Below, in pieces: positions 52,799-64,000 of a stretch of 64,000 nt of DNA. The DNA is taken from contig NZ_LT985361.1 in assembly GCF_900269665.1 (NCBI RefSeq), positions 352,964-416,963 on the forward strand, in the 5' to 3' direction. Position 1 is the stretch's first letter. Each line of letters opens with the position of its first letter. Both the position numbers and the translations under genes were made by a program. This DNA is from Nocardia suismassiliense (GTDB taxonomy: Bacteria > Actinomycetota > Actinomycetes > Mycobacteriales > Mycobacteriaceae). A model generated the notes under the pieces. The model was given only the letters and a program-made list of their open reading frames with translations. It was not told the origin of the DNA and did no database searches.

Positions 52799-53675
52799 GG
52801 CCTGTGGATTCCTCGAGGAATCCTTGTGGAGTCCTCGAGGAATCCACCGGTTTGTGCACCGATTGGCTAACAGGTGTGGGGATGGACTGTGCGGTCTCCG
52901 CTAACAGGCCTTCATCCCCAGCATCCCCAGCCCGACTTGCGCACAGGCGGTGACCAGCGCGGCGTTCGGTCACGGGGTTGGGGAATCCTCGAGGAGTCCA
53001 TGTGGAGTCCTCGAGGATTCCTCGAGTTGTGCACGCATCGGTACACACGTGTGAACAACCGGGTGAATTCGGTGGAACAACTCGAGGAGAGCTCGAGGAT
53101 GAATGTGGGACAACTTCGGAACTCCACAGACGCCCCTCGTTCATCCTCGAGACACCCTCTGCTCATCCCCACGGCACCACGCCCGTTGACCAGCGGATAC
53201 GGCGTCAGTGCACAGATTCCACAGTGCCTACTACTACTTCAGTTCTTCTTCTAGAAGAACTCTCTTGAAAACAGGTGTGTGGAAAGTCGGTCGAAGAGGG
53301 TCACGTCTCGAGGGACTCCGGTCCCCAGGCAAGGAGGAGAGCCGGAGTGGATTCTCGATGCGTCGGTCACGCACACCACCCATCGACCGCACGGAACTCG
53401 ATCCATGGCTCAGCGGATGACCTCGTCGGCACAAGGCAACTCACCGGATCGCTGACAACCCCACCTCGCTACTGACACCGAACCTGCGGGTCGGGCTAGG
53501 CCATAGCTCCAGTCGCGGGTACGGTTTGTTGTCGGTCGCCTGTGCCACACTTTCGATGGCGGCCGATCCAGCACCCTTCGCGAACAACCAACGTTGAACG
53601 AGCCGACAGGCTTGGAGGACGAATGTCCGGCCACCGCATAACAGCTCACGGAACTGGGAGAGGACAGATCGGGCG
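52799..53675. other. oriC: Chromosomal origin of replication, oriC
   Basis: 877 bp between dnaA and dnaN without a credible gene. It has many DnaA-box-like motifs: TGTGGATTC (52803), TGTGGAGTC (52825, 53001), TGTGAACAA (53050), ACTCCACA (53121), GATTCCACA (53214) and TGTGGAAAG (53278). Nine CTCGAG-centred sites at 52812, 52834, 52988, 53010, 53021, 53081, 53092, 53146 and 53307 are interleaved, many at 11 or 22 bp. An AT-rich stretch with a 9-bp inverted repeat (53241-53261) may be part of the unwinding element. CTAACAGG occurs three times (52756, 52867, 52901). Confidence 0.9.
52806..53312. repeat. Phased CTCGAG palindrome array in oriC
   Basis: Perfect or near-perfect palindromes around CTCGAG, best copy GGATTCCTCGAGGAATCC (52806-52823). 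Centres are 22 bp apart in pairs 1-2 and 3-4, and 11 bp apart in pairs 4-5 and 6-7, so they lie on the same face of the helix. Confidence 0.85.
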
Positions 53676-54851
53676 ATGGAGCTTGCAAGCATGAAGTTTC
53701 GGGTCGCCCGAGAGGACTTCGCGGAATCCGTTGCCTGGGTGGCACGTAGCCTCCCGTCCCGGCCTCCCGTGCCCGTGCTCGGCGGTGTGCTGCTGGTGGC
53801 CGACGACAGCGGGCTCACCGTCTCCGGCTTCGACTACGAGGTCTCCGCGCAGATGCGCGTCGCCGCCGAGGTCGCCGGTCCGGGCGAGGTGCTCGTCTCC
53901 GGCAGGCTGCTCGCCGACATCACCAAGGCGCTGTCGAACAAGCCGGTCGACGTCTCCGTCGACGGCACCCGCGTGCTGATCAGTTGTGGCAGTGCGAAGT
54001 TCTCCCTGCCGACCATGCCGGTCGAGGACTATCCCCAGCTTCCCGAGGTACCGCAGCAGTCCGGCGAACTGAGCGTCGACGTGTTCGCCAACGCGGTCGG
54101 CCAGGTCGCCGTCGCGGCGGGCCGGGACGACACGCTGCCGATGCTCACCGGTATCCGCGTCGAGATCGAGGGCTCGAAGGTGGTGCTCGCGGCCACCGAC
54201 CGATTCCGCCTCGCGGTCCGGCACATCGAATGGTCGCCCGCCGACGCGAATATCGAGACCGCGGTGTTGATCCCGGCCAGGACGTTGTCCGAAGCCGCCA
54301 AGACCCTGGGCACCTCCGATGCGCCCGTGCAGCTTTCGCTCGGCACCGGTGCCGGATCGGACGGCCTGCTCGGCATCGTGAACGCGGGCCGCCGGACCAC
54401 CACCCGGCTGCTCGACGCCGAGTTCCCGAAGTTCCGTCAGCTGCTGCCGAAGGAACACACCTCCATCGCCACCCTGCAGGTGTCGGTGCTGACCGAGGCC
54501 ATCAAGCGCGTCGCCTTGGTCGCCGAGCGTGGCGCCCAGGTGCGCCTGGAGTTCTCCACCGAGGGCCTGCAACTGTCGGCGGGTGGGGACGACGCCGGTC
54601 GCGCCGAGGAATGGCTCGAGGCCGACTTCCGCGGCGAATCGCTGACCATCGCGTTCAACCCGGGCTACCTGATCGACGGTCTGTCCGCGCTGCATGCCGA
54701 GCGGGTCACCTTCGGGTTCACCACGCCGAGCCGGCCCGCAGTGCTGCTGCCCGCGGTCGACGAGGAGCCGAAGGTGCTCGAGTCGGGTGCGTTCGCCGCG
54801 CTGGACAGTCCGTACACCTACCTGTTGATGCCGGTCCGGCTGCCGGGCTGA
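53676..54851 (+). CDS. dnaN: DNA polymerase III beta sliding clamp
   Basis: A 391-residue clamp made of three similar domains; the homodimer encircles DNA. The N-terminal [20 protein letters not shown] and the final LMPVRLPG (clamp-type PMR-like terminus) are typical. ATG 53676 is used; ATG 53691 ([10 protein letters not shown]) is another option with GGAG 9 bases upstream. It lies downstream of oriC, and is followed by recF after 222 bases, with no gnd gene between, as in M. tuberculosis. Confidence 0.97.
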   Translation: MELASMKFRVAREDFAESVAWVARSLPSRPPVPVLGGVLLVADDSGLTVSGFDYEVSAQMRVAAEVAGPGEVLVSGRLLADITKALSNKPVDVSVDGTRVLISCGSAKFSLPTMPVEDYPQLPEVPQQSGELSVDVFANAVGQVAVAAGRDDTLPMLTGIRVEIEGSKVVLAATDRFRLAVRHIEWSPADANIETAVLIPARTLSEAAKTLGTSDAPVQLSLGTGAGSDGLLGIVNAGRRTTTRLLDAEFPKFRQLLPKEHTSIATLQVSVLTEAIKRVALVAERGAQVRLEFSTEGLQLSAGGDDAGRAEEWLEADFRGESLTIAFNPGYLIDGLSALHAERVTFGFTTPSRPAVLLPAVDEEPKVLESGAFAALDSPYTYLLMPVRLPG

Positions 54852-55073
54852 ACACCTGTGCACGACCGCGATCCGAGCTCGTCTGCTGCCTCGGCCGCTG
54901 CGAAACCGGTAGCGCCGCTGTGGGATTCGGCAATACGACGGTCGAGGTGGACGCTGTTCATGCACAGGTCTTCCACACACTGTGGGTGGGCGTCGGCCAC
55001 GTCGGCGCCCACGTCCAAGAGTTGTGCACAACCTCGTGGGACAGAATTCGTGCAGGTAGGAGCCCGATAGCGG

Positions 55074-56255
55074 ATGTTCATCCGAACACTGTCGCTGCGT
55101 GACTTCCGCTCCTGGGAACATGCCGAACTCGAATTATCCCCAGGCCGAACGGTTTTCCTCGGCTCGAACGGCAACGGCAAGACCAACCTGCTCGAGGCGA
55201 TCGGCTACCTGGCCACCCTCGGCTCGCACCGGGTCGCGGCCGACGCCCCGCTGATCAGGCTGGGTGCCGACAAGGCCCGAATCGGCGCCTCCGTGGTCAA
55301 CAGCGGCCGCGAACTGCGGATCGACATAGAGCTGAACCAGGGTGCCGCCAACCGCGCCCAGATCAATCGCTCGCCGGCCCGCAGGCCGCGGGAGATCCTC
55401 GGCATCCTGCAGACGGTGCTGTTCGCGCCGGAGGATCTCGCGCTGGTGCGCGGCGACCCGGGGGAACGCCGCCGGTTCATGGACGAGTTGTGCACAGCCC
55501 GCCTGCCCAGGCTCGCCGCCGTCCGCAGCGACTACGACCGGGTTTTGCGGCAGCGCTCGGCGCTGCTGAAATCCGCTGGGCGGCAAGCGAGATCGAAGAC
55601 GGAGCTGGGCACCCTCGATGTGTGGGACGGCCACCTGGCCACGCACGCCTCGGTGCTGCTGACCTACCGGCTGCGCCTGGTGCACGATCTGTACCCGTAC
55701 CTCGCGCAGTCCTACGCCGCCATCGCCCCTGAATCCCGGCCTGCCGCAATCGCTTACCGCAGCGCCACGCTGCCGCCCGAATTCCTGGACCCCGCAAGGG
55801 AACCCCAGCCGGACGACACCGAGGCGCTGGAGGCGATCATGCTGCGCGAGCTCGCCGCCGCCCGGCCGAAAGAGCTGGAACGTGGTGTGTGCCTGGTCGG
55901 TCCGCACCGCGACGAGCTCGACCTGAACCTCGGTGAGGCACCGGCCAAGGGTTTCGCCAGCCACGGCGAATCATGGTCGTTCGCCCTCGCGCTGCGCCTC
56001 GGCGCGTTCGAACTGCTGCGCGCCACCGGCTCCGAACCCGTGCTGCTGCTCGATGACGTCTTCGCCGAACTCGACCGCCGCCGCCGCACCGCCCTCGCGG
56101 CCGTGGCGGCGGGCGCGGAACAGGTCCTGATCACCGCGGCGGTGCCCGAGGACGTGCCTGCCGAACTCGCCGCCGTGCCCCTGCGCGTGGAAACCAGCGG
56201 CGGACCGGACGGCCGAAGCCCCAGGATCGCCGAACCCGCCACACCGTCACCGTGA
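55074..56255 (+). CDS. recF: DNA replication and repair protein RecF
   Basis: A 393-residue SMC-like ATPase that, with RecO and RecR, loads RecA at gaps. The Walker A is [13 protein letters not shown] (about residue 30), the signature [15 protein letters not shown] and Walker [15 protein letters not shown] 55074 starts [14 protein letters not shown], typical of RecF. It is the third gene of the dnaA-dnaN-recF group. Confidence 0.97.
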   Translation: MFIRTLSLRDFRSWEHAELELSPGRTVFLGSNGNGKTNLLEAIGYLATLGSHRVAADAPLIRLGADKARIGASVVNSGRELRIDIELNQGAANRAQINRSPARRPREILGILQTVLFAPEDLALVRGDPGERRRFMDELCTARLPRLAAVRSDYDRVLRQRSALLKSAGRQARSKTELGTLDVWDGHLATHASVLLTYRLRLVHDLYPYLAQSYAAIAPESRPAAIAYRSATLPPEFLDPAREPQPDDTEALEAIMLRELAAARPKELERGVCLVGPHRDELDLNLGEAPAKGFASHGESWSFALALRLGAFELLRATGSEPVLLLDDVFAELDRRRRTALAAVAAGAEQVLITAAVPEDVPAELAAVPLRVETSGGPDGRSPRIAEPATPSP

Positions 56256-56410
56256 CGTTCGCGTTCGCACTATGACGTATGCACAGAAAAGCATGGTTAT
56301 CAACAGGTCCTGTTGATAACTAGTGCGTTCGATGCTGTGCCCGGAGCGGCCGTTTTGTCGGTGCCTTGTCGTAGAGTGACCCTCTGGCCGCGCGCTATGA
56401 GAGGAGCCTG

Positions 56411-56968
56411 GTGACCGATCAACAGGGTGCCGAACCGGCAGGTAAAGAGCCGGAGTTGCGCGGTATCGATCTGGCCAGGCGGGCGCTGGAGGAGGCCCGC
56501 GCGGCGGCGAAAGCGAGCGGTAAGTCGGTCGGGCAGGGGCGCTCCTCACCACAGCGGAAGCTGCGGACCGGGGCGCGCAGGCGCAGCGGATGGTCGGGGG
56601 CCGGGCCGGATGCCCGCGATCCACAGCTGTTCGGAAAGCTGACCGGCTCGCTGGCCAAGAATCGTGGCTGGTCCACCAAGGTCGCCGAGGGAATGGTGTT
56701 CGGCCGCTGGGCCGGCGTCGTCGGTGAGGACATCGCCTCGCATGCCACGCCGTTGACCTTGAAAGACAACGTGCTGAGCATCGCCGCCGAATCCACCGCG
56801 TGGGCAACCCAATTGCGCATGCTGCAGAGCCAGATCCTGGCGAAGATCAACGCCGCGGTCGGACCGGGTGTCGTGACCTCGCTCAAGATCACCGGCCCCG
56901 CCGCGCCCAGTTGGCGCAAGGGGGAACGTCATGTCAAAGGCCGCGGGCCCCGCGATACCTACGGATAG
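56411..56968 (+). CDS. DUF721 protein (Rv0004 type)
   Basis: A 185-residue protein. The N-terminal half is basic and poorly structured; the C-terminal half is DUF721 (DciA-like, [18 protein letters not shown] and [18 protein letters not shown], then [20 protein letters not shown]). DUF721 proteins are DciA homologues; DciA is the ancestral bacterial helicase loader/operator, so a role in DnaB loading is plausible. GTG 56411 follows GAGAGGAGCCTG. It lies between recF and gyrB, as Rv0004. Confidence 0.9.
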   Translation: MTDQQGAEPAGKEPELRGIDLARRALEEARAAAKASGKSVGQGRSSPQRKLRTGARRRSGWSGAGPDARDPQLFGKLTGSLAKNRGWSTKVAEGMVFGRWAGVVGEDIASHATPLTLKDNVLSIAAESTAWATQLRMLQSQILAKINAAVGPGVVTSLKITGPAAPSWRKGERHVKGRGPRDTYG

Positions 56969-59619
<2,651 letters not shown>

Positions 59620-59673
59620 GCCGGTGCGCGTGCCCCGTCACCGCAACCGCACCAGGCCCGCTAAGGAGACTTC

Positions 59674-62196
59674 ATGACCGACACGACGCTGCCTCCGTAC
59701 GGAGGCACCGGCGGCGACCGGATCGATCCGGTCGACATCCAGCAGGAAATGCAGAACAGCTACATCGATTACGCGATGAGCGTGATCGTCGGCCGCGCGC
59801 TGCCCGAGGTGCGCGACGGCCTCAAGCCGGTGCACCGGCGCGTGCTGTACGCCATGTACGACAACGGCTATCGGCCCGACCGCGGTTATGTGAAGTCCGC
59901 GCGCCCGGTCGCCGAGACCATGGGTAACTACCACCCGCACGGTGACAGCTCGATCTACGACACCCTCGTGCGCATGGCGCAGCCGTGGTCGCTGCGCTAC
60001 CCGCTGGTCGACGGCCAGGGCAACTTCGGTTCCCGCGGCAACGACGGCGCGGCCGCCATGCGATACACCGAGTGCAGGCTGACCCCGCTCGCGATGGAGA
60101 TGCTGCGCGAGATCGACCACGAGACGGTCGATTTCATCCCCAACTACGACGGTCGCTCGCAGGAGCCGACCGTGCTGCCGAGCCGGGTGCCCGCGCTGCT
60201 GATGAACGGCAGCAACGGCATCGCGGTCGGCATGGCGACCAACATTCCGCCGCACAACCTGCGTGAGCTGGCCGAGGCGATCTACTGGGCGCTGGACAAT
60301 TTCGACGCCGACGAAGAGTCCACCCTGGCCGCCTGTATGGAGCGGGTCAAGGGTCCGGACTTCCCGACCTACGGTCTCATCGTCGGTGGCCAGGGCATCC
60401 ACGATGCCTACACCACCGGCCGCGGCTCGGTCCGGATGCGCGGCGTGGTCGAGATCGAGGAAGACAACAAGGGTCGCACCACCCTGGTCATCACCGAGCT
60501 GCCGTACCAGGTCAACACCGACAACTTCATCAACTCGATCGCCGAGCAGGTACGCGACGGCAAGATCGCGGGCATCTCCGACATCCACGACGAGTCCTCG
60601 GACCGCGCGGGCATGCGGATCGTCGTCACCGTCAAGCGGGACGCCGTCGCCAAGGTCGTGCTGAACAACCTGTACAAGCACACCCAGCTGCAGACCAGCT
60701 TCGGCTGCAACATGCTGTCGATCGTCGACGGTGTGCCGCGCACGCTGCGGCTGGACCAGATGATCCGGTACTACGTCAAGCACCAGTTGGACGTCATCGT
60801 CCGGCGTACCAAGTACTTGCTGCGCAAGGCCGAGGAGCGGGCGCACATCCTGCGCGGCCTGGTCAAGGCGCTCGACGCGCTCGACGAGGTCATCGCGTTG
60901 ATCCGGCGTTCGGCAAACACCGACACCGCGCGCACCGGCCTGATGCAGATGCTGGATATCGACGAGATCCAGGCCACCGCGATCCTCGACATGCAGCTGC
61001 GTCGCCTCTCGGCGTTGGAGCGGCAGAAGATCGTCGACGAGTTGGCCAAGATCGAACTCGAGATCGCGGATTTGAAGGACATCCTCGCCAAGCCGGAACG
61101 CCAGCGCGCCATCGTGCGGGACGAGCTGGCCGAGATCGTCGAGAAGTACGGCGACGACCGGCGCACCAGGATCATCGCGGCCGACGGTGACGTGGCCGAC
61201 GAAGACCTGATCGCCCGCGAAGACGTGGTCGTCACGATCACCGAGACCGGCTACGCCAAGCGCACCAAGACCGACCTCTACCGCAGCCAGAAGCGCGGCG
61301 GCAAGGGCGTGCAGGGTGCCGGGCTCAAGCAGGACGACCTGGTCAAGCACTTCTTCATCTCCTCGACCCACGACTGGCTGCTGTTCTTCACGAACAAGGG
61401 CCGGGTGTACCGCGCCAAGGCCTACGAGCTGCCGGAGGCCAGCCGCACCGCGCGCGGCCAGCACGTGGCGAACCTGCTCGCCTTCCAGCCCGACGAGAAG
61501 ATCGCCCAGATCATCCAGCTGAAGTCCTACGAGGACTCGCCGTACCTGGTGCTCGCCACCAAGAACGGCCTGGTGAAGAAGTCGAAGCTGACCGACTTCG
61601 ACTCCAACCGCACCGGCGGCATCGTCGCGGTGAACCTGCGCGACGAAGACGAACTGGTCGGCGCCGTGCTGTGCTCGTCCGACGACGACCTGCTGCTGGT
61701 CTCGGCGCTCGGCCAGTCCATCCGGTTCTCCGCCACCGACGAGGCGCTGCGCCCGATGGGCCGCGCCACCTCCGGTGTGCAGGGCATGCGGTTCAACGCC
61801 TCCGATGAACTCTTGTCGCTCAACGTTGTGCGGCCGGATACATATCTGCTGGTGGCCACCGCCGGCGGTTACGCTAAGCGGACTGCGATCGAGGAGTACA
61901 CAGCGCAGGGTCGGGGTGGTAAAGGCGTATTGACCATCCAGTACGACCCCAAGCGTGGCACCCTGGTCGGTGCACTCATCGTCGAGGACGAGGATGAGTT
62001 GTATGCGATCACGTCCGGTGGTGGTGTCATCCGGACGGTGGCCAAGCAGGTTCGCAAGGCTGGACGACAGACCAAGGGCGTGCGATTGATGAACCTCGGT
62101 GAGGGCGATACGTTGCTTGCTATCGCGCGCAATGCCGATGAGCCCGATCCCGATCTGCTCGCCGGCGAAAGCAGCGACACCGGTTCCTCTGAGTAG
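59674..62196 (+). CDS. gyrA: DNA gyrase subunit A
   Basis: An 840-residue gyrase A subunit. The winged-helix active site reads [13 protein letters not shown] with Tyr as the catalytic residue. The quinolone region reads [12 protein letters not shown]: Ser92 and Ser93 (A90 and S91 in M. tuberculosis) and Asp96, so it is predicted to be quinolone-susceptible. The C-terminal six-bladed domain has the GyrA box QKRGGKG (about residue 536). ATG 59674 follows AAGGAGACTTC. The 3' end is rich in Ser. Confidence 0.97.
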   Translation: MTDTTLPPYGGTGGDRIDPVDIQQEMQNSYIDYAMSVIVGRALPEVRDGLKPVHRRVLYAMYDNGYRPDRGYVKSARPVAETMGNYHPHGDSSIYDTLVRMAQPWSLRYPLVDGQGNFGSRGNDGAAAMRYTECRLTPLAMEMLREIDHETVDFIPNYDGRSQEPTVLPSRVPALLMNGSNGIAVGMATNIPPHNLRELAEAIYWALDNFDADEESTLAACMERVKGPDFPTYGLIVGGQGIHDAYTTGRGSVRMRGVVEIEEDNKGRTTLVITELPYQVNTDNFINSIAEQVRDGKIAGISDIHDESSDRAGMRIVVTVKRDAVAKVVLNNLYKHTQLQTSFGCNMLSIVDGVPRTLRLDQMIRYYVKHQLDVIVRRTKYLLRKAEERAHILRGLVKALDALDEVIALIRRSANTDTARTGLMQMLDIDEIQATAILDMQLRRLSALERQKIVDELAKIELEIADLKDILAKPERQRAIVRDELAEIVEKYGDDRRTRIIAADGDVADEDLIAREDVVVTITETGYAKRTKTDLYRSQKRGGKGVQGAGLKQDDLVKHFFISSTHDWLLFFTNKGRVYRAKAYELPEASRTARGQHVANLLAFQPDEKIAQIIQLKSYEDSPYLVLATKNGLVKKSKLTDFDSNRTGGIVAVNLRDEDELVGAVLCSSDDDLLLVSALGQSIRFSATDEALRPMGRATSGVQGMRFNASDELLSLNVVRPDTYLLVATAGGYAKRTAIEEYTAQGRGGKGVLTIQYDPKRGTLVGALIVEDEDELYAITSGGGVIRTVAKQVRKAGRQTKGVRLMNLGEGDTLLAIARNADEPDPDLLAGESSDTGSSE

Positions 62197-62238
62197 TAAC
62201 CCCACAGCGGCGGCAACGAACGGATCTAAGGATTCCCA

Positions 62239-63459
62239 TTGACCACTCCGAATCAGCCGAATGACGAGCGGCACCCGACGAACGGTGTGACCGAGCGGAT
62301 CGCACCGTCACCGATTCCGCCGCGGCCGATCCCCCGGCCGAACTCGTCGGCCGAGAACGGCCAACCGGGTGGCGGGCAGCCGGGAGGCGGCCAGCCGAAC
62401 GGTGGCCAACCGGGTGGTGGGCAGTCCGCCGCTGGCCAGCAGGGCGGGCAGCAACACGGCAGCCAGCAGCAGCACGGTGGCCCGCAGGGCGGTGGCCAGC
62501 AAGGTGGCGACCGATCCGGCGGGCAGCAGGGCGGGCAGCAACGCGAAATGCAAGACGAGCAAGGCGATTTCGCGGGCAAGCAATCGAGGCCGGAGCAGAC
62601 TCCCGGTCACGGCGGCCAAGATCCGTTCGATCAGACTGTCCGCATGAACAACTCAGAGCCCGGTGCGCCCGAGTCGGGGGATCAGTCCGGTGGCAACGGC
62701 GGTGGCCAATCGCCGTTCCAGGACGGCTGGGCGCAGCTGCCGCAGCGGGAACCACAGTCCAACCTGTACCGGCCGGGCCAGGCACCGGTCACCGGACGGC
62801 CGAGCGGCTCAGGGGGCCAAGGCGGTTCGGGCGGCGGCGGACTCGGCGGTGGTGTGACCAACGCGCGCACCACCGCCGACCTCGCCGCCAAGGCGGCCCG
62901 CAAGGAAGCGGCGATGGTGAAGTCCGTCGGCATCGACGGACCGACCCGCAGCATCGCGCGCCCCGAGCTGATCAAGGACATGCCGGACCTGTCCGAGATC
63001 AGGCACCCGCTGCCGCCCTCGGCCGAACACCACACCGGCCAGCAGCCGCCCATCTCGCCCGCGGTGCCGGTCGCGGTCGCCGCGGCCGTCGCCACCGGCG
63101 AGCCGCTGCGCGCCACCGTGCAGATCCGCCGGATCGACCCCTGGTCCACCCTGAAGATCTCGCTGGTGATCAGCGTGGCCATGTTCTTCGTATGGATGCT
63201 CGCGGTCGGCCTGCTGTACATCGTGCTAGAGGGCATGGGCGTGTGGGAACGGTTGAACAACACCTTCACCGACATGGTGTCCCAGGACAGCGGCTCGGTC
63301 GGGCTCATCGACGCGGGCACGGTCTTCGGCTACGCCGGCGTCATCGGGCTGATCAACGTGGTGCTGTTCACCGCGCTCGGCACCGTCGGCACGTTCATCT
63401 ACAACCAGTGCTGTGATCTGGTCGGCGGCATCCAGGTGACGCTCGCCGATCCCGACTAG
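62239..63459 (+). CDS. DUF3566 membrane protein (Rv0007 type)
   Basis: A 406-residue protein. The N-terminal 270 residues are a low-complexity Gly/Gln/Pro-rich cytoplasmic tail, with [14 protein letters not shown] repeats. The C-terminal DUF3566 domain (about 290-406) begins [19 protein letters not shown] and has two membrane spans. TTG 62239 is used, with AAGGATTCCCA upstream. It follows gyrA by 42 bases and ends at a strong terminator. The function is unknown; it is conserved beside gyrA in actinobacteria. Confidence 0.9.
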   Translation: MTTPNQPNDERHPTNGVTERIAPSPIPPRPIPRPNSSAENGQPGGGQPGGGQPNGGQPGGGQSAAGQQGGQQHGSQQQHGGPQGGGQQGGDRSGGQQGGQQREMQDEQGDFAGKQSRPEQTPGHGGQDPFDQTVRMNNSEPGAPESGDQSGGNGGGQSPFQDGWAQLPQREPQSNLYRPGQAPVTGRPSGSGGQGGSGGGGLGGGVTNARTTADLAAKAARKEAAMVKSVGIDGPTRSIARPELIKDMPDLSEIRHPLPPSAEHHTGQQPPISPAVPVAVAAAVATGEPLRATVQIRRIDPWSTLKISLVISVAMFFVWMLAVGLLYIVLEGMGVWERLNNTFTDMVSQDSGSVGLIDAGTVFGYAGVIGLINVVLFTALGTVGTFIYNQCCDLVGGIQVTLADPD

Positions 63460-63475
63460 CGCTTCGAACACCCAG

Positions 63476-63518
63476 CGGCCGGCGTCGTCCTTCTGCCAGG
63501 GACGGCACCGGCCGTTTT
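63476..63518 (+). terminator. Terminator after the DUF3566 gene
   Basis: Stem CGGCCGG/CCGGCCG extended by GTCGTCC/GGGACGGC and followed by TTTT. It closes the gyrBA group. Confidence 0.85.
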
Positions 63519-63548
63519 CGTTGATCGGCACCCCCGCTACCAGCCGTT

Positions 63549-63578
63549 TTGGTCGTTCACGGGCAAGTCGGGTAATCT
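63549..63578 (+). promoter_or_regulatory. Promoter of tRNA-Ile
   Basis: TTGGTC (63549-63554) and TAATCT (63573-63578) are 18 bases apart, 40 bases upstream of the tRNA. Confidence 0.65.
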
Positions 63579-63617
63579 CTAGCCTCGGCTCAGGTGGAAG
63601 AAAACAAGAGTCGATAC

Positions 63618-63691
63618 GGGCCTATAGCTCAGGCGGTTAGAGCGCTTCGCTGATAACGAAGAGGTCGGAGGTTCAAGTCCTCCTAGGCCCA
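63618..63691 (+). tRNA. tRNA-Ile (GAT)
   Basis: 74 nt with acceptor GGGCCTA/TAGGCCC, anticodon stem CTTCG/CGAAG, anticodon GAT and T-loop GTTCAAGTC. CCA is not encoded and must be added by Cca. Confidence 0.97.
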
Positions 63692-63720
63692 CTCCCGAAC
63701 ATCACAGTAGGGTGGGAACC

Positions 63721-63828
63721 ATGAAGTTTCTTGTCACGGTAGGCGCCGTGGTCGCGGTTCTCATCGGCATCTCCAAGCTGCGCCAGCGCACCGACGCCGA
63801 CCTGTGGCACGAAGTCACCACCCGCTGA
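63721..63828 (+). CDS. DLW-39 family small protein
   Basis: A 35-residue protein, MKFLVTVGAVVAVLIGISKL then RQRTDADLWHEVTTR, with one membrane span and the DLW motif. It lies between tRNA-Ile and tRNA-Ala. The ATG has no obvious ribosome binding site (GGTGGGAACC upstream). The family is defined by this context; the function is unknown. Confidence 0.85.
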   Translation: MKFLVTVGAVVAVLIGISKLRQRTDADLWHEVTTR

Positions 63829-63831
63829 CTC

Positions 63832-63904
63832 GGGGCCTTAGCTCAATTGGCAGAGCACTGCCTTTGCAAGGCAGGGGTTAGGGGTTCGATTCCCCTAGGC
63901 TCCA
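63832..63904 (+). tRNA. tRNA-Ala (TGC)
   Basis: 73 nt with acceptor GGGGCCT/AGGCTCC (one G-T pair), anticodon stem CTGCC/GGCAG, anticodon TGC and T-loop GTTCGATTC. CCA is not encoded. Confidence 0.97.
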
Positions 63905-63918
63905 CTCCACTCGTAGGC

Positions 63919-63951
63919 GAGCCCTGCACGCGGAAAGCGCGTGCGGGGCTC
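63919..63951 (+). terminator. Terminator after tRNA-Ala
   Basis: A 13-bp stem GAGCCCTGCACGC with GCGTGCGGGGCTC (one T-G pair), loop GGAAAGC, then GTTTCG. Confidence 0.8.
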
Positions 63952-64000
63952 GTTTCGTCGTGTCTTGTGGGGGCGTAGCCCCCACAAGACACGACGAAAC
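63952..64000. repeat. 23-bp perfect inverted repeat at window end
   Basis: 63952-63974 and 63978-64000 are perfect reverse complements with a GTA spacer; the repeat may continue beyond the window. The core is GGGGGC-GTA-GCCCCC. Confidence 0.8.

Noticed and set aside
59638..62274. 878-codon reverse frame opposite gyrA
   Set aside because: Antisense of gyrA; such frames arise because of GC-rich third positions.

Overview
The window is a high-GC actinobacterial chromosome segment that contains the replication origin. From about 27 kb to the right end, gene order follows the Mycobacterium tuberculosis origin region: cca/pcnA, mutT4, an Rv3909-type protein, murJ-pseudokinase, sigM, anti-sigma, trxB, trxC, cwlM, GNAT-like, parB, parA, rsmG, jag, yidC, yidD, rnpA, rpmH, dnaA, dnaN, recF, DUF721, gyrB, gyrA, DUF3566, tRNA-Ile, a 35-residue DLW-39 protein and tRNA-Ala. 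Protein sequences, an mce-type yrbE pair, the XRE/DUF397 pair and many GTG starts fit the family Nocardiaceae, most likely Nocardia. The genus is inferred from sequence character; no search was run.

Layout. 0-1.2 kb: start of a leftward mce (lipid importer) operon. 1.7-8.3 kb: secreted serine protease, DHA2 drug exporter, lipoprotein, small secreted protein, CubicO-type hydrolase and a cytochrome P450. 8.5-14 kb: an L,D-transpeptidase, then a ugpAEBC-like ABC importer operon. 14-27 kb: accessory and metabolic genes, including an SRPBCC protein, M13 metallopeptidase, XRE/DUF397 pair, pirin, two transporter or Nudix genes, a DUF4185 secreted protein and pxpB/pxpA. 27-42 kb: tRNA maturation, wall lipid-II flippase fused to a pseudokinase, SigM and its anti-sigma, thioredoxin system, CwlM. 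42-50 kb: leftward segregation and membrane-insertion genes. 50-64 kb: rightward dnaA-gyrA block and two tRNAs.

How it fits together. Genes left of about 50 kb in the parB-rpmH block are transcribed leftward and dnaA-gyrA rightward, so both are co-directional with forks leaving an origin placed between dnaA and dnaN. parS-like sites are dense from 44.8 to 47.2 kb, with one more at 57.0 kb and a weaker, isolated one at 25.0 kb. Several genes look leaderless, with a TANNNT box ending about 7 bases before a GTG.

Most unusual signals. The dnaA-dnaN gap carries nine CTCGAG-centred sites in about 500 bp, many spaced 11 or 22 bp apart and interleaved with DnaA-box-like TGTGGA motifs. DnaA has a long domain II with nine tandem five-residue repeats. 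The fused murJ-pseudokinase gene has an in-frame internal start with a strong ribosome binding site. Five direct repeats with a 21-bp period lie upstream of the drug exporter. A canonical SigH/SigR-type promoter precedes trxB. CwlM has lost amidase zinc ligands.
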